Assembly: GCF_041296265.1 (NCBI RefSeq)
Contig: NC_091687.1
Location: forward strand, 100,840,001-100,904,000
Source: Equus caballus
Lineage: Eukaryota > Chordata > Mammalia > Perissodactyla > Equidae
DNA: 64,000 nucleotides
Reading direction: 5' to 3'
In this document: positions 11,623-23,299 of the stretch, one piece after another
Layout of the letters: each line of letters opens with the position of its first letter
Position numbering within the stretch: the first letter of the stretch is position 1
Notes under the pieces: generated by a model
The model's database searches: none
The model's input: only the letters and a program-made list of their open reading frames with translations
What the model was told of the DNA's origin: nothing
Program-made: the position numbers and the translations under genes

Positions 11623-12211
11623 TTTTGGTGGCTTATATGAGGATCCAGAGAAGACCCCCAACGACTCCACGGCTGGTGAGCAAACAAGTGCAGTACTCAT
11701 TAGAGCCCATCGAACTTGCTGCTTTTCTCATCGACCCTGGAGTTTGAGGGTCAGTCTCTCTCTTCGATTCAAGCCTCCACTGTCATTGCATTTGAGATTC
11801 TACAAGCTTTATTCAAGATCTATTTTAAGGTTTCATCCTTTTCTGGTTAAGGCCTTGTTTTGTCTGTGAAAACTCAGTTGACTCTTTGGCCTGACTTTTC
11901 TGAATCAGGCTGTTCTATTTGAATGGGCTGTTCAGCCATTAGCCCAATTCCTCTGGAATTAGACTGTTTAATTGGAACTGTGGCATTCAGCCTCCAGCCT
12001 GACTCCGAAGGAATTTGGCTGTTCTATTGGAACTGTGCTGTTTAACTTTCAACCCAACTCATTTGGAATTAATCTATTCTAGTGGAACTGTACTTTCAGT
12101 CTTCAGCCTAACTCCTTTAGGATTAGGCTATTCCATTTAACTGTGGTGTTTAGGTTTTGGCCTGACTCCTTTACAATTAGGCTGTTCTTTTAGAACTGTG
12201 ATGGCATTAAC
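11623..12211 (+). repeat. ERV leader with degenerate tandem repeats
   Basis: A unit of roughly 50-60 bp, recognisable by GGAACTGTG and CTGACTCCTTT-type words, recurs several times between about 11,880 and 12,200. Its reverse complement recurs at 10,900-11,110 on the other side of the LTR, so the two leaders form an imperfect palindrome around it. The region before copy 4 (about 43,240-43,550) carries the same array. Confidence 0.65.
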
Positions 12212-12223
12212 AAGGTCATTTTT

Positions 12224-12490
12224 TTAAATAAAATTTATCTTTAGCTTTTTACTTTGTTTTTTTTTTTCTCTTAAAGATTTTGTTTTTCCTTTTTCTCCCC
12301 AAAGTCCCCTGGTACATAGTTGTATATTTTATTTGTAGGTCCTCCTAGTTGTGCCATGTGGGATGCCACCTCAGTGTGGCCTGATGAGCGGTGCCATGTC
12401 TGTGCCCAGGATCCGAACCGGTGAAACCCTGGGCTGCTAAAGCAGAGCACGCAAACTTAACCACTGGGCCACGGGGCCAGCCCCAACAAT
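12224..12490 (-). mobile_element. ERE1-type SINE upstream of TAS2R copy 2
   Basis: This is a tRNA-derived equine SINE in reverse orientation. Its head (GGGGCTGGCCCCGTGG when reversed) lies at the right end and its A-rich tail at the left. AAGGTCATTTTT is duplicated at 12,212-12,223 and 12,491-12,502 as the target site. Unit 4, which shares the ERV, lacks it, so it inserted after those units separated. Confidence 0.9.
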
Positions 12491-12502
12491 AAGGTCATTT
12501 TT

Positions 12503-12892
12503 AAAAGAAAAGTAGTAAAGAGATAATGCAGTAAGAAATAAAGTTAAAGTATAGGTATTTTAAGTCACCCCCAGAGCCTCTATTTTGTTAAAATTTTACT
12601 GCATCTGGCTTTTGTGAAGAACAGGCCAATACAGGTTATGCAAATAAAGATCGGGCATAATTGAGCTGAGGGTGATTTGGATGGCAAGGAAGATCACAGA
12701 AATCCTGTTTGCAAATCCTGGGATGCTAAGGGTGTAGTCTGGTAACTAGGCTTTTGTGTGAATCCAAGGAGAGAGTTTTCTACATCTCTGGTCTCAACAG
12801 GGTAGCTTGGCCAGAGAAGCTGTTTTTCCCTGTGGATGTGTCCTAGCACTTCAGAGTAGGATCTGAGTCTAAGCAGAACCTCCCTGGAGAAG
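12503..12892 (+). promoter_or_regulatory. Proximal upstream region of TAS2R copy 2
   Basis: The region is homologous to 1,089-1,495. The first octamer ATGCAAAT is intact at 12,638-12,645. The second, 29 bp on, reads ATTTGGAT at 12,675-12,682, one base off the octamer. The gene it precedes is a pseudogene. Confidence 0.5.
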
Positions 12893-13794
12893 ATGTCCTC
12901 CTCACCCATGTTGATCTTCATGGTCATCTTTTTCTTGGAGTCCTTGGCTGCAAATTTGCAGAATGGCTTCATGGTTGCTGTACTGGGCAGGGATTGGATG
13001 CAGTGCCACACATTGCTCACAGATGACATGACTGTGGCCTGCTTAGCTGCCTCCAGGTTCTTCCTGCATTGGATGATTCCCCTGAATAAACTCCTAGCCT
13101 CCTTTGATTTTTGCTCCAAAATTCACTATTTCAACATCCCTTGGAGCTTCATCAACACACTTTCTGCCTCCCTGCCTGTCGTGCTGTCTTCTACTGTGTG
13201 AAGATCTCGTCCTTCTCTCATCCAGTCTTCTTCTTGCTGAAGTGGAGGATTTCTCAGTCACTGCCAAGGCTGCTGCTGGGTTCCCTGATAATATCTGGTG
13301 TGACAGTCATCTCATTAGCCACTGGGCATAGCATTCTTGTGTAGATGGTTGCCTGCCATATTTCCTATGGAAACAGCACTGTGGCTGATATAACAGAGCA
13401 CATCTCTTTGTACATTTTTCTGGCTAAGATACTGCTTGTGTTATTGATTTCCTTCCTCCTGTTCCTGGTGTTCACTCTCTTGCTCATGTTCTCACTTCAC
13501 CGGTCCTTGAGGCAGATGAGGGATCATAGACCTGGCCCACACGATCCCAGCACCCAGGCTCACACTATGGCCCCGAAGTCACTTGCTGTCTCTCTCTTCT
13601 TCTACACATAATATTTCTTGTCCCTCATTATTGTTTCTATGCATATCACAACACTTCATAATCACTGGAACTGGGTCTAGGATGTGGTGATCTATGCAGG
13701 CATCTGTCTATGCTCCAGCATCCTGGTACAAAGCAGCCTCAAGCTGAGAAAGGCCCTGAAGATGATGTTGTGGAAATCCCTGGACAAAAGGTGA
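12893..13794 (+). pseudogene. TAS2R62-like copy 2, decayed pseudogene
   Basis: The sequence aligns to copies 1 and 4 over its whole length. It opens in frame with MSSSPMLIF and keeps NGFMVAVLG and CLAASRF. A loss of about 4 bp near 13,155-13,165 (TM3) shifts the frame. In the second frame there are nonsense codons at 13,342-13,344 (TAG where relatives have CAG), 13,609-13,611 (TAA for TCA) and 13,678-13,680 (TAG for TGG). The final TGA at 13,792 matches the stop of copy 6. It shares MRDHR and MAPKS with copy 4, where copies 1, 3, 5 and 6 have MRAHR and MALKS, supporting a common origin of 2 and 4. No function is expected. Confidence 0.92.
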
Positions 13795-15214
13795 TTCATC
13801 TCAAGTTATCAGTGTCAATAACCAGTATCCGAAGACAAAGCCATGAGTGGGAAGAATGCACAAGATTTGGGCCCTGTCCTCTCTTTTAATTTCCTTCTTT
13901 TTACCCACTTCTTCCATGCTCCATTAATTCTCTTTCCATCCCTCTCTGTTTCTATCACCCTCCCCACTGCTCCTAGTCCCTAGTTTGGGTACAAAACTAC
14001 CTTGTCTAGCATTCTGACCTCATTTCCTTACAGGTCTCTCTCATTCTCTATTCGAGTAACACTAATTAGATTCTCTAAATGTCTTTGTGGTTTGTGCTCC
14101 CTTTATAGAGACATGTAATGGTTGTCAGTTTTTTCTGTGGTCAATCTAAAGTGTTTTTATTTTTAATGTTATCATAGATTGTCCCACCTCACCCACTTTG
14201 TGACATCAACTTCCCCACTCTCACTGCTCTGTTCTCATTCAGTTTCTCTACTCCAGCCCAGTAAAGCTTATTTCGATCTCCTCTTGTGTTCCTCCCTCCA
14301 GTCAGTGGTGTTTGGCCCACCTGCAACTTCTTGCTTTCCTTTATCTGCCAATCTTTGCCATTCCCTTCTTTTCTGCCCTGCTTAAGACCAAATTCACACA
14401 TGGAGCTTTATCAGCTTGATCCAGTGAAAGTCTGAGGGAAGATATGAGTTTTGTACCACTGTATGTCCTGTTCAGGTGTTACAGCAATTGCTCCAGGTTG
14501 AATTGAAAAGAATAGTCTAATGTTGAAGTGCTCTTAGGTTTTGGCCAACAAAGACAGAGAAGCAATACAATGGAAATTTACTACAATTCTTAAAATTGAT
14601 AATCCTATTCTTCTTGGCCCTCAGCCAGGAGTGGACCCTGGATGCTGATACCTAGGATTGTAGTCTCCAAATTGAGATGTTTACACCTCAGAGTGTGTGC
14701 AAAATGATCCATTTGAGGTGTAAAGACAGTGTGGCAACTTCAATTTCCATTTATTTATTTTTTTAAAGATTTTATTTTTTCCTTTTTCTCCCCAAAGCCC
14801 CCCAGTACATAGTTGTATATTCTTAGTTGTGGGTCCTTCTAGTTGTGGCATGTGGGACGCCACCTCGGTGTGGCTGGATGAGCAGTGCCATGTCCGTGCC
14901 CAGGATTCGAGCTGATCAAACACTGGTCAGCCTGCAGCGGAGCATGCGAACTTAACCCCTCGGCCATGGGGCTGGCCCCAATTTCCATTTATTTTTATCT
15001 CATCCTTTAAATTCCTATTTTTGTTGTATGCTTTATGATGTGCATAATGTATTACTAAAGTAGTACATGCCTATAATTAAAGTAAATAAGTATGCATATG
15101 TTCGGATTCATATTTATATATATATTTTTACCAATGGTGTCCACTATAAAAATATATTGATATCAAGAGGCTAGAAGCAATTTGCAAAAGCATGAGACAC
15201 AGTTAAGAGAGATT
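13795..15214 (+). repeat. 3' flank of TAS2R unit 2, first part
   Basis: It matches 2,429-3,580 and the other units' 3' flanks. It contains an ERE1 SINE (14,757-14,979) and is cut at 15,214 by an ERV. No gene is visible. Confidence 0.75.
14757..14979 (-). mobile_element. ERE1-type SINE in 3' flank of unit 2
   Basis: A reverse-oriented tRNA-derived SINE whose head lies at the right end (GGGGCTGGCCCC) and whose T-rich left end is its A-tail reversed. The target duplication AATTTCCATTTATTT is at 14,742-14,756 and 14,980-14,994. The other units have this position empty. Confidence 0.9.
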
Positions 15215-15765
15215 TGTTGGGGAAGAAGAAATATTTCTCTATCCTTCTAGGTTCTTCTGGCTGGTCTAAGAATTAAATTAATGTGGTACAGAATAACAGG
15301 AGAAAATCAAATAAATTTAATAGCATGTATACATGGAAGAAACCCAGGAAAACTGAGTAACTCGCCAAAATGGCTGAAGGTACCAACTTACATACCATCT
15401 CCAGCTACAGGCAAAGGAGGATATTGGGTATAGTGGTTTGGGACTTCAAAGGGGAGGATGGCAATTCACATGGAGGTGGAAAAGCATATTTGGTAAACAA
15501 ATGTTTGCCATGCCTTGAAAATACCATGAGACATGGAGAGGACTTTGATCAAATGGGCCTTGCTATGTCCTCCTTGTCTACTACAGCTATTTCATATTAT
15601 ACTGTACTTGTCTACGGTATTAGCTCCTTCCTGAAGCAGGCCTTATATCTTATATTCTTTTAGACATTTAGGGAGAAGGTCAAAGTTTCTTACTGAGGCT
15701 GTTGTTCTTAAAAATAATCAAGCAAAAGAGACACATTTTTGGGTAACTAATTATGTTCCCCTACA
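15215..15765 (-). repeat. Left LTR of the 15-21 kb ERV
   Basis: It begins TGTTGGGG and ends CCCCTACA on the plus strand. It is homologous to 21,233-21,779 and to the solo LTRs at 46,041-46,590 and 53,351-53,884. Confidence 0.8.
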
Positions 15766-18700
15766 TTTCCACTGTCGAAACTTTAAGAAGTTTCCCATTC
15801 TAGAGGCTGAGTTGGCAGGTTGTTCCATGTCATTGATCAAGTCTCTTAGTCCTGACAATATGTCAGTCCAGTTAAATTCACTTCAGGAGGTGGTGATGCA
15901 GGTGGATTTCCAAAGTTAGGCCTATCTTGTGTAAGCAAACAATCAGGTATTTAATAAGAGACATTTCTATGGAAACAAAAAGAAAAACAAGATTAATGCT
16001 TTAAGCAAATTTTAAACCAGTTTCTGAGCCCAGGGTATACCCAGTCAAGAAGATTTGTAGATGTCAGGGTTGAAGCATCTTTTGCAGTTTGAAACATCTC
16101 TGATGATGTCATTGGGTGTTCATTTATCTTTCTGAATGGCTTACACAGCAACAGGCATGAAGATGATCTAAATATGAGCTGTCATGGTGATCAATGTTAA
16201 TTTTATATTAAATTGTCCAGCTTTAGTTTGCAGGGCTTCAGGAAAAAGGGAGTTTCAGTTCTCAATTATTCCAAATCAAAAAGATGAAGAAAATGGAAAA
16301 TGTTAATTTGGATACTTGTAACCAGGTAATTAAGGAAACTAGAATTTAGGATCCAGTCCAGTTTACAGGTAGAAAACAAAGCTTCAGAGACAATTAACAG
16401 AACTAGAATCTAATACCCACTAATGTGGATTATAGTTCTAATGAAACATAATTTTTCTCTCTAAAATAACCCCCATTTTTACCAAAGGTAGCCAAATTAA
16501 GACTCATTGATTTGTAAAATATGTTTAATTTCAATAAACTTGGCCCACTATTTATAAAAGTACAGCAAGAATAGTGATTGATCATTAGGTCTCTTAAATC
16601 TGCTTTGCTGGAACTTTTTGTAAGGTATCTAAGATGGAACTTTTAAAGGTGCCTCAAGACCAGGACAGCCAATCCAAGGACTTGTCATCAGACTCTGCCC
16701 TCAATAGCAATAGATTTGGGTGAATTCCTGTCTTCTAATGGTCCCCCAAATATCTTGAGTTTCTAGCACCTACCAGGAAGTGACCTTCTTTACTCACCTG
16801 GTAAGGTTGCTGGGAACCCTGTGAGTAATGTAGCAGGCTAATAATTCTAAGGGGCTTTATTTGTTCCATAAAGTCAAACTTTGTTCGTGAAAGCTATCTG
16901 GTCATATCTGAGGCTATGCATGTCTCTCTCAAATATTACATTCCAGTCAAAACCTTGGTAATTTAACCAGTATTTCCAACTGTGTCCTGTTATAAGGAGT
17001 ACAGGTTTTCATTGAGCTTATGCAAATCACTCTATTGCCATGAAAATAAGAATGCTCACTCATGAAGAGTTTACAAATTCTGGAGGGATCAGGTACAGAG
17101 GAGGACTAGATAAATGTTTCTCTTCTGCTTAAAAGATATAATTTACCAAATTGCATAAGTCATAATTGGCTTAAGAGAAAAGAGAAAAAGCTTTCTTTAA
17201 ATCTGGAAAAACAAAACATTAAAAAAATAAACAATATTTTAAACAAAAAGTCATAAATTATAATCATCCTCATCAGTCCACTCACTCCCATGTAATCAAT
17301 TCTTGATCTTGATCTTTTGTTCTCAGTTTTATGAAGCAATCAGTTTCTCCATTGGAGTTCTGTAATTTCTTACCCAGTTCAGTTTTATGATCTGAGAATT
17401 TATCAAAAACCTGCATTCTAGAGTATGTGTCAGAGTCCGTTCCATGAATCTCTCTGAAGATGACACATATTTGCATAAACATCAGAGTAAGACTGTAACT
17501 GTCAGTAAATCACGAAAGACTTATAATGTCATGGTTAAAGATGTGATTACAATGTAATTGCCAAAGAAACTTATTTTTTCCTGTAAGACACATTTTAACA
17601 TAGTAATTAGACTGATAACATTATTACAGGACTTACCAGAAAAAATTCATACAACTTCTAGAATATTTATATAAATAATATATGCATTCAAGGATATCAA
17701 TAAGGGAAGTTTAGCATCACTTATTGACAATGCTTTCCAAGCCATTTAACATACCAAATGACTCTAATTAGTTTAATATCGCCTTCTTTATAGGAAAAAA
17801 GAACAAATTCTTTGAGAAGTCCCAGAGTTCTGCTGGAAATTCTCAAAGTTACATTCAGGTCAAAGGAAAGATATTATTTAGGATTTGAATTTTGGGAAAA
17901 TTTGTCAAAAATACCAAAAAGCTTTAAAATGCTTGGTTAAATATGATCACAGGTCACTGTGAAACAATTTTTAGCTATCCATTTAACCAAAGTGACAACA
18001 GAAGATGTTAAAGGGAAACATAGAGAGCTAAACAGGTGGAGAAAAAGTAGCTCCTTTAATAGAGAGTCTTTACGTTTTTGAACATAGGAAATTATTTTGA
18101 CACAACATAGGAATTTTTGCCATCCATATAGACTTACTCAAAAATAAAGAAAAATCTTTCATAACTTCTCTATCAGGAGCAGGTGAGAAGTCCAAGAAAA
18201 CTATTCTTTTAAGAGAGAGAGAGAAAACCAAATTCTAATTTTGCACCTGCTTACTTTTGATATTAAAAGTCATTTACCTAATTAAACTCAGTCCAGTCAT
18301 AGCCAAATTGACAATGCAGAGAACTCTTTTCTGAGGGTTCCTCTTTCACACACCATCTATAACTTTCTTTTTATATTCAGAATTTGTCTGTCCCTTGCCT
18401 TTCCTCCTTCTTAGCATATCCTTAGGACAAAATTTACTTTCCTCTTTCTCATAACCACATTTAGTTTAGGGCAAATTCATTTTCTTAACAAAAGAAACAA
18501 AAATATCTCCATTCCTTATACTTTCTTTTCTGAAAACATGCATCTTACTTTTTGTATCCAGAAATGTTTTCCTTATTTTAATTGCTTTAATCACATATGT
18601 TAATCAGAATTCTTAATGTATAGAAACCTTAATTTTTAGTGAAAACCAAGAAGTAAGCAATTATGAACTATCTTTTACATTAACATTTGTCAGCTTGGCA

Positions 18701-20031
18701 AATTTATAAATAATTTTCATAATTTCTAGAAACATATGCTACTTCATAGTACAATTTTCAGTAAAGCATGACATATGTTTACTAATAGACTCCAATATAT
18801 TTTAGTTTCTCTATAATAAAAGCCAAAAGTAGGTAAACTTAGACTTGTTTAGCAATTAATGTTTCACTATTTTATCCTATTTGAAAATGATCTAGATATT
18901 CAATAAATTTTCCATCATTTAATCAAACCTAGCAAAACTTTAAAGTTTCAAGTCACCAAAGAGATTTTGGAAGTTATTTTAAATACACATGCTATAGAAT
19001 ATAATTATTGCTTATCTATAAACTCATCTCACTTGCATCTATCTAAATCATATGCTCCCAACAGTTATGTTTAGATTACCCATGAAAAGTTTATGAGACA
19101 TTAGACAAAATTAGCTATCATTCTAAGTTATTTTTTTCTGACAAATTTGCAACAGAGATAACATGAGTTTATTTGACTAGTAAACCCAGGCTGCATGTCT
19201 GCATCATCTCCTATGCTGATAACTCTAAGGATGTGCCTATTTCAATGAAACCAACAAACTTAAATGAGCTTTTATTTACCAAAGATTGTTATGTATTAAG
19301 TTAATTTCAAAACCATTTGAATTAGTTTCTATTACATTTAGAAATGACTTATATAAGTGCTTACTTTAAGCTAATTAAATGGAGCTCTTAATTTTGGCTA
19401 TACCATCTGTAGGCAGAAAAATATCTCACATTTACAACATATTCATATAGACGTACATGAACACACAGACAGACACAGATACCCTATATCTTTCATTAGA
19501 GTTTTGCTATGAACCAGGTGCAATATAAAACTCACTAGTTTATAAAAGAAGAGCTGGATCCAAATTTTGTTTTAGCAGTTGGACAGAGTTAAGTTCATCT
19601 ATTAAATCTTTTTACTAATATTTGTGGAGAGGACATTTAAGGTGATTTTTTTTTGCCAAATTTTAAAATATTTCCTTTCCTCTTTTGCAAGATAAAGATT
19701 GTTGTTTTTAATTTCTTAAATACTGGAGTTGTAGCCTGAATAGTCTCAAAAGGCTGATCCACTCATCCAACTATATTTTCTTTAATTTGCTCCTTTATAT
19801 CAGGGAGATTTTTAACTAAGAGGTAAATCAAAAGATTTTTATGTTCTAAAACTTCAGGACCATGTGCCATACCTTTAAAAAGTCTGCACAAAGCATTCAA
19901 CAAAGGTTCTCTTTTCCAGTGCACAATTCAAAGCTAGACCAATGCACCTCGAGGGGCTTCCATTGTCTTTCTTATTAGTCCTATCAACTCCCTTGAGCAT
20001 GTTTAATTAACATTGTCTGAAGGGCAGACTT

Positions 20032-20319
20032 TTATGCCCTCTGTCTTACAATATCAGGGAGGGGAAAGAGTCCCCAGTGAGACACAATGTCCATCTCCAT
20101 AATACAACCCATAACACTTTCAGGCAAAAGAGATGAAATAACTCTGTATAAAACCTGTTCAAATTCACCAATTTTCCTATCATCTTTCACCTTAAATCCT
20201 TCAAATCTTATACCTCTAACTGTAGCTTCCATTAGGACCCCATCAACAAATCTCAGTCTTATAATTCTGAGTAGTGGAAGCATTCCCACCCAGACATAAC
20301 ACCCATTCCCCAAAAACAC
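20032..20319 (-). other. Retroviral protease-like remnant in the 15-21 kb ERV
   Basis: A 95-codon minus-strand frame ends with a PES-x-MG-x-IMEMDIVSHWG-type motif. This resembles the PECIIGIDIL signature at the end of some ERV proteases. It lies about 0.9 kb inside the right LTR, which is closer than expected for a complete gag-pro order. It is a fossil piece of a broken element, and the match is weak. Confidence 0.3.
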
Positions 20320-21232
20320 TCAGGCAAAGTTAACATAACCTCTTCATATAATATTAGTTCAAGCATTCTAACTTTTATAATCCTATTAAGACATTCTTTT
20401 TCGTTTTATCAATTTAATTGTAGGCTGAATCAGGGTCCCACCAACGGGTTTTGTTACCACAGCTCAGGTTCCTGGATCATGAAGTGTTAGAAATTTCTCC
20501 TCTCTGTCTTCTGGTCATTTAAAATTTTTCTGTGCAAAAGGCTTTGAGTCCTCAGTGAGAGGTTGAATCAAGGGTTCCTAGCCCTTTTCTTATCTTTACC
20601 TTGACTAACTGTCCTAAATGTTGCCCCATGGGATTGTTGGTCAGATTTCTCATTGTGATCTCTCCTTCTGGCTTTTTAAATTTCTCCAAACTGGGATAAA
20701 TAGAGTGGATTCATTTAGGGCTCTTTAATGTTAGTGCTGCTGGTAGGGGATCTCTTTGGCCTATCATCCTTAGGTAGTACAATATTAAAACCTTTATTTA
20801 CCTCCATTAAAGCCCATTTTATTCATCCAACTTTTAAATAATCAGCTGAGTCAGCCTATGCTTACATCCTGCCCTAAGTTTTTCTTCTTTTTGTGGCAAA
20901 CAATTGAAAAGACAGAGACAAGGAAAGACAATGACCATCTCTGGGAAGAGAAGGATCAATAAACCAAAGAGTATGCTAGTAAATTTCCCAGAGTCACTGG
21001 ATCCAAAAAACTAGCTTCACAAATATTTTCTCTAGCTAATCCAAATTTAGAAAAGGAAAAAACTTACCAGTGTAGGTTCCACTCTCCTTCAGGGACTGAT
21101 GTAGGATACTGATGTAGCAAGAACTCTTACTTTCTCCCAGCTCTTGTCAGAGGTCCAGGATTTCTCAGCTTCAGTGGTGGCAGAGCAAGGAATGTCCAGC
21201 CAGTTAAGTTTTATCTCATGCTAATCACTACC

Positions 21233-21779
21233 TGTAGGGAAGTAAGAAATATTTCTCTACACATTTAGCTTCTTTTGGCTGGTCTAAGAATTAAATTGAC
21301 ATGGCAGAATAACAGGAGAAAATCAAACAAGTTTAATAGTATGAATACATGGGAGAAATCCAGGAAAACTGAGTAACTAACCAACATGGCTTAAGCTACC
21401 ACCTTAAATATCATCTTCAGCTAAAGACATAAAAGAATGTTGAGGCTAGTGGTTTGAAACATCAAAGGGGAAGATGGCAATTCACACGGAGATGGAGGAG
21501 CAAATTTGGTAAACAAATGTTTTCCATGCCTTGCAAAGATGATGAGACGTGGAGAGAACTTTAAGCAAAAGGGCCTCCCTAGATTCCTCCCTGTCTATTA
21601 CACCTAGTTCACATCATATATAGTTACCTATGATATTGGCTCCTACCTGAAACATGCCTTCTCTCTTAAATTCTTAGGCAGTTGGGGGAAGGTCAAAGTT
21701 TCCTCCTGAGTCTTTTGTTTTTAAATACAATCAAGTCAAAGAGACATATTTTGGGGTAGCAAATTCTGCTCCCATACAG
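21233..21779 (-). repeat. Right LTR of the 15-21 kb ERV
   Basis: It begins TGTAGGGAAG and ends CCCATACA, followed by GATTCATATG, which is the continuation of the empty site in unit 1. It is homologous to the left LTR with many differences. Confidence 0.8.
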
Positions 21780-23299
21780 ATTCATATGTTTGAGCCAGTC
21801 AAAATAGGATAAAAATAACAAGACAGAATAGAGGTTACATAGAATTTTCAAATAAATAACTGAATTTATGGTAAGTTGTCAAAAAATCTGCGAAGCTGAG
21901 GCCCCAAAACGTTATGTTGCAAGGCTAGCTGGAGATTGAGCTATGGTAAGAGGAGAGAGGAACAGAAGAGCACAGATGAGCTAACAGAGTCATGAGTTTT
22001 CACTTGGAAGAATATGGTTAAGGCTTTAGAAGAGGAGAATTCCTAAAATTCTTGTAATTTCCTGAGTGATAGGCGTGTTGGGAGCATCTTTTGTTCTAAT
22101 ATATGGTCTTTGACCTCAGTTCTTGACACGATAGCTTCTAAGACCCTTGGAATCTCTGCTGATGGGAGTGACATTTTGTATGCTAATCAGATGACTGGTG
22201 GTTGAGCATTCTAGCTTCAGGATGAGGGCTGGTCCACCAGAAAGACCAAGGCATGAGTAGGAGGCTGCAACTCTCAGCCCAACCACCAATCTCTGAAGAG
22301 GAAAGAGTGGCTGGAGATTGAGTTAATTACCAGAGGCCAATGATTTAATCAATCATACCTACATAATGGAGCCTCCATAAAAACCCTAAAGATGGGTGTT
22401 CAGAGAGCTTCTGGGTTGGTGATACATTCACCTGATGAGAGGTTGAGGAACCCCAATTCCATGGAGACAGAAGTTCCTGCACTCAGAACTCTTCCAGATC
22501 TCACCTTATCTGGCTATTCATATGAATCTTTCATAATAAGCCAGTAAATGTAAGTAAATTGTTTCCCTGAGATCTCTGAGTTGTTTTAGCAAAATGTTGA
22601 ACCTGAGAAGGGAGTGCAGGAACCCTTAATATATAGCTGGTTGGTCAGAAATACAGGTGACAACTGTCATCTGAAGTGGGAGGCAATCTTGCTGGACTGA
22701 GCCTTTAACCTGTGGGTCTGCACTAACTTCAAGTAGTGTGAGTCAGAACTGAATTATAGGACACCCAGTTATTGTCTGGAGAGTTGGAGAATTGGTTAGA
22801 GTGAGAAAATCCCACACACATATCTTGTCAGAAGTCAGAAGTGTTGCAAGTAGAGAAAAAAGTTTTCCTATATTGAAAGTGGAAATGCTATTCATAATGG
22901 AACTACGTATTAAACAATTACATGTTCTTTCTTGTGTAAACTTTTGTTTTCTGTTGTATTAACAATTATTTTGCTGTGTTTGCTTTTCCTCTCAAACTCT
23001 TCATCAAAAGTCTAAATATTTCTCAACATTTTAGAGTCATGATGTATTCTAACATTTTATTTGCCTGAGAAAGTCTCTCCTGGAGCCTCTTGTGCTGCTC
23101 CAGTCTGGACTTGTCCCCATGCTTAGAGTCCTTCCATTCATCCTGAGATCTGCCTTTATGATGGTCCTGGCGATCCTTTGCCTCTCTCTCATCGTGGATC
23201 TGTATTGTCTATACCCCATGTCTTCCTTTATCATGGCATACTCCATAGCTTTAGAAGAGTAGTTCCAAGAGAAAGAGTGCATAGAAAGTAAACCTTTTT
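21780..23299 (+). repeat. 3' flank of unit 2, second part, with ancient LTR
   Basis: This continues the duplicated 3' flank after the ERV. An ERV-L-type LTR with a degenerate leucine-type primer site lies at about 21,897-22,820. 22,821-23,290 matches 4,617-5,087. No gene is visible. Confidence 0.65.

Larger units (their letters stand above)
5088..12211 (-). mobile_element. Fossil class I (gammaretrovirus-like) ERV, copy A, with an inverted LTR at its right end
   Basis: A provirus lies on the minus strand, with the left LTR at 5,088-5,523 and a purine-rich tract beside it. Integrase-like sequence lies around 6,300-6,750, RNase H-like around 6,800-7,300, reverse transcriptase with a YVDD box near 8,370, and a CCHC nucleocapsid knuckle near 9,530. 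Gag capsid-like sequence is around 9,600-10,100. A leader with short tandem repeats lies around 10,880-11,220. There is little room for env. The coding parts survive only as short pieces with well over ten breaks, so it is old and clearly dead. The right end is unusual: an LTR in the opposite (plus) orientation (11,230-11,622), followed by a second leader on the plus strand to about 12,211. The nearest family looks like a HERV-H/ERV9-type class I group, but no search was possible. Confidence 0.8.
15215..21779 (-). mobile_element. Fossil ERV with two LTRs in the 3' flank of unit 2
   Basis: Two related LTRs of about 550 bp flank about 5.5 kb of AT-rich interior. A short duplication (GATT) is visible outside them, and the pre-insertion site is readable in units 1, 3 and 6. 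The minus orientation is suggested by a weak protease-like reading frame at 20,032-20,319. The LTRs differ at many positions, so the insertion is old. The interior has no long open frame and many breaks, and gag, reverse transcriptase and env were not recognised by eye. The family is uncertain; I could not decide between class I and class III. Confidence 0.7.

Noticed and set aside
15766-21232. AT-rich 5.5 kb region considered as an intron or a separate host gene
   Set aside because: It is bounded by two matching LTRs with a short target duplication, and units 1, 3 and 6 show the empty site, so it is an ERV interior.
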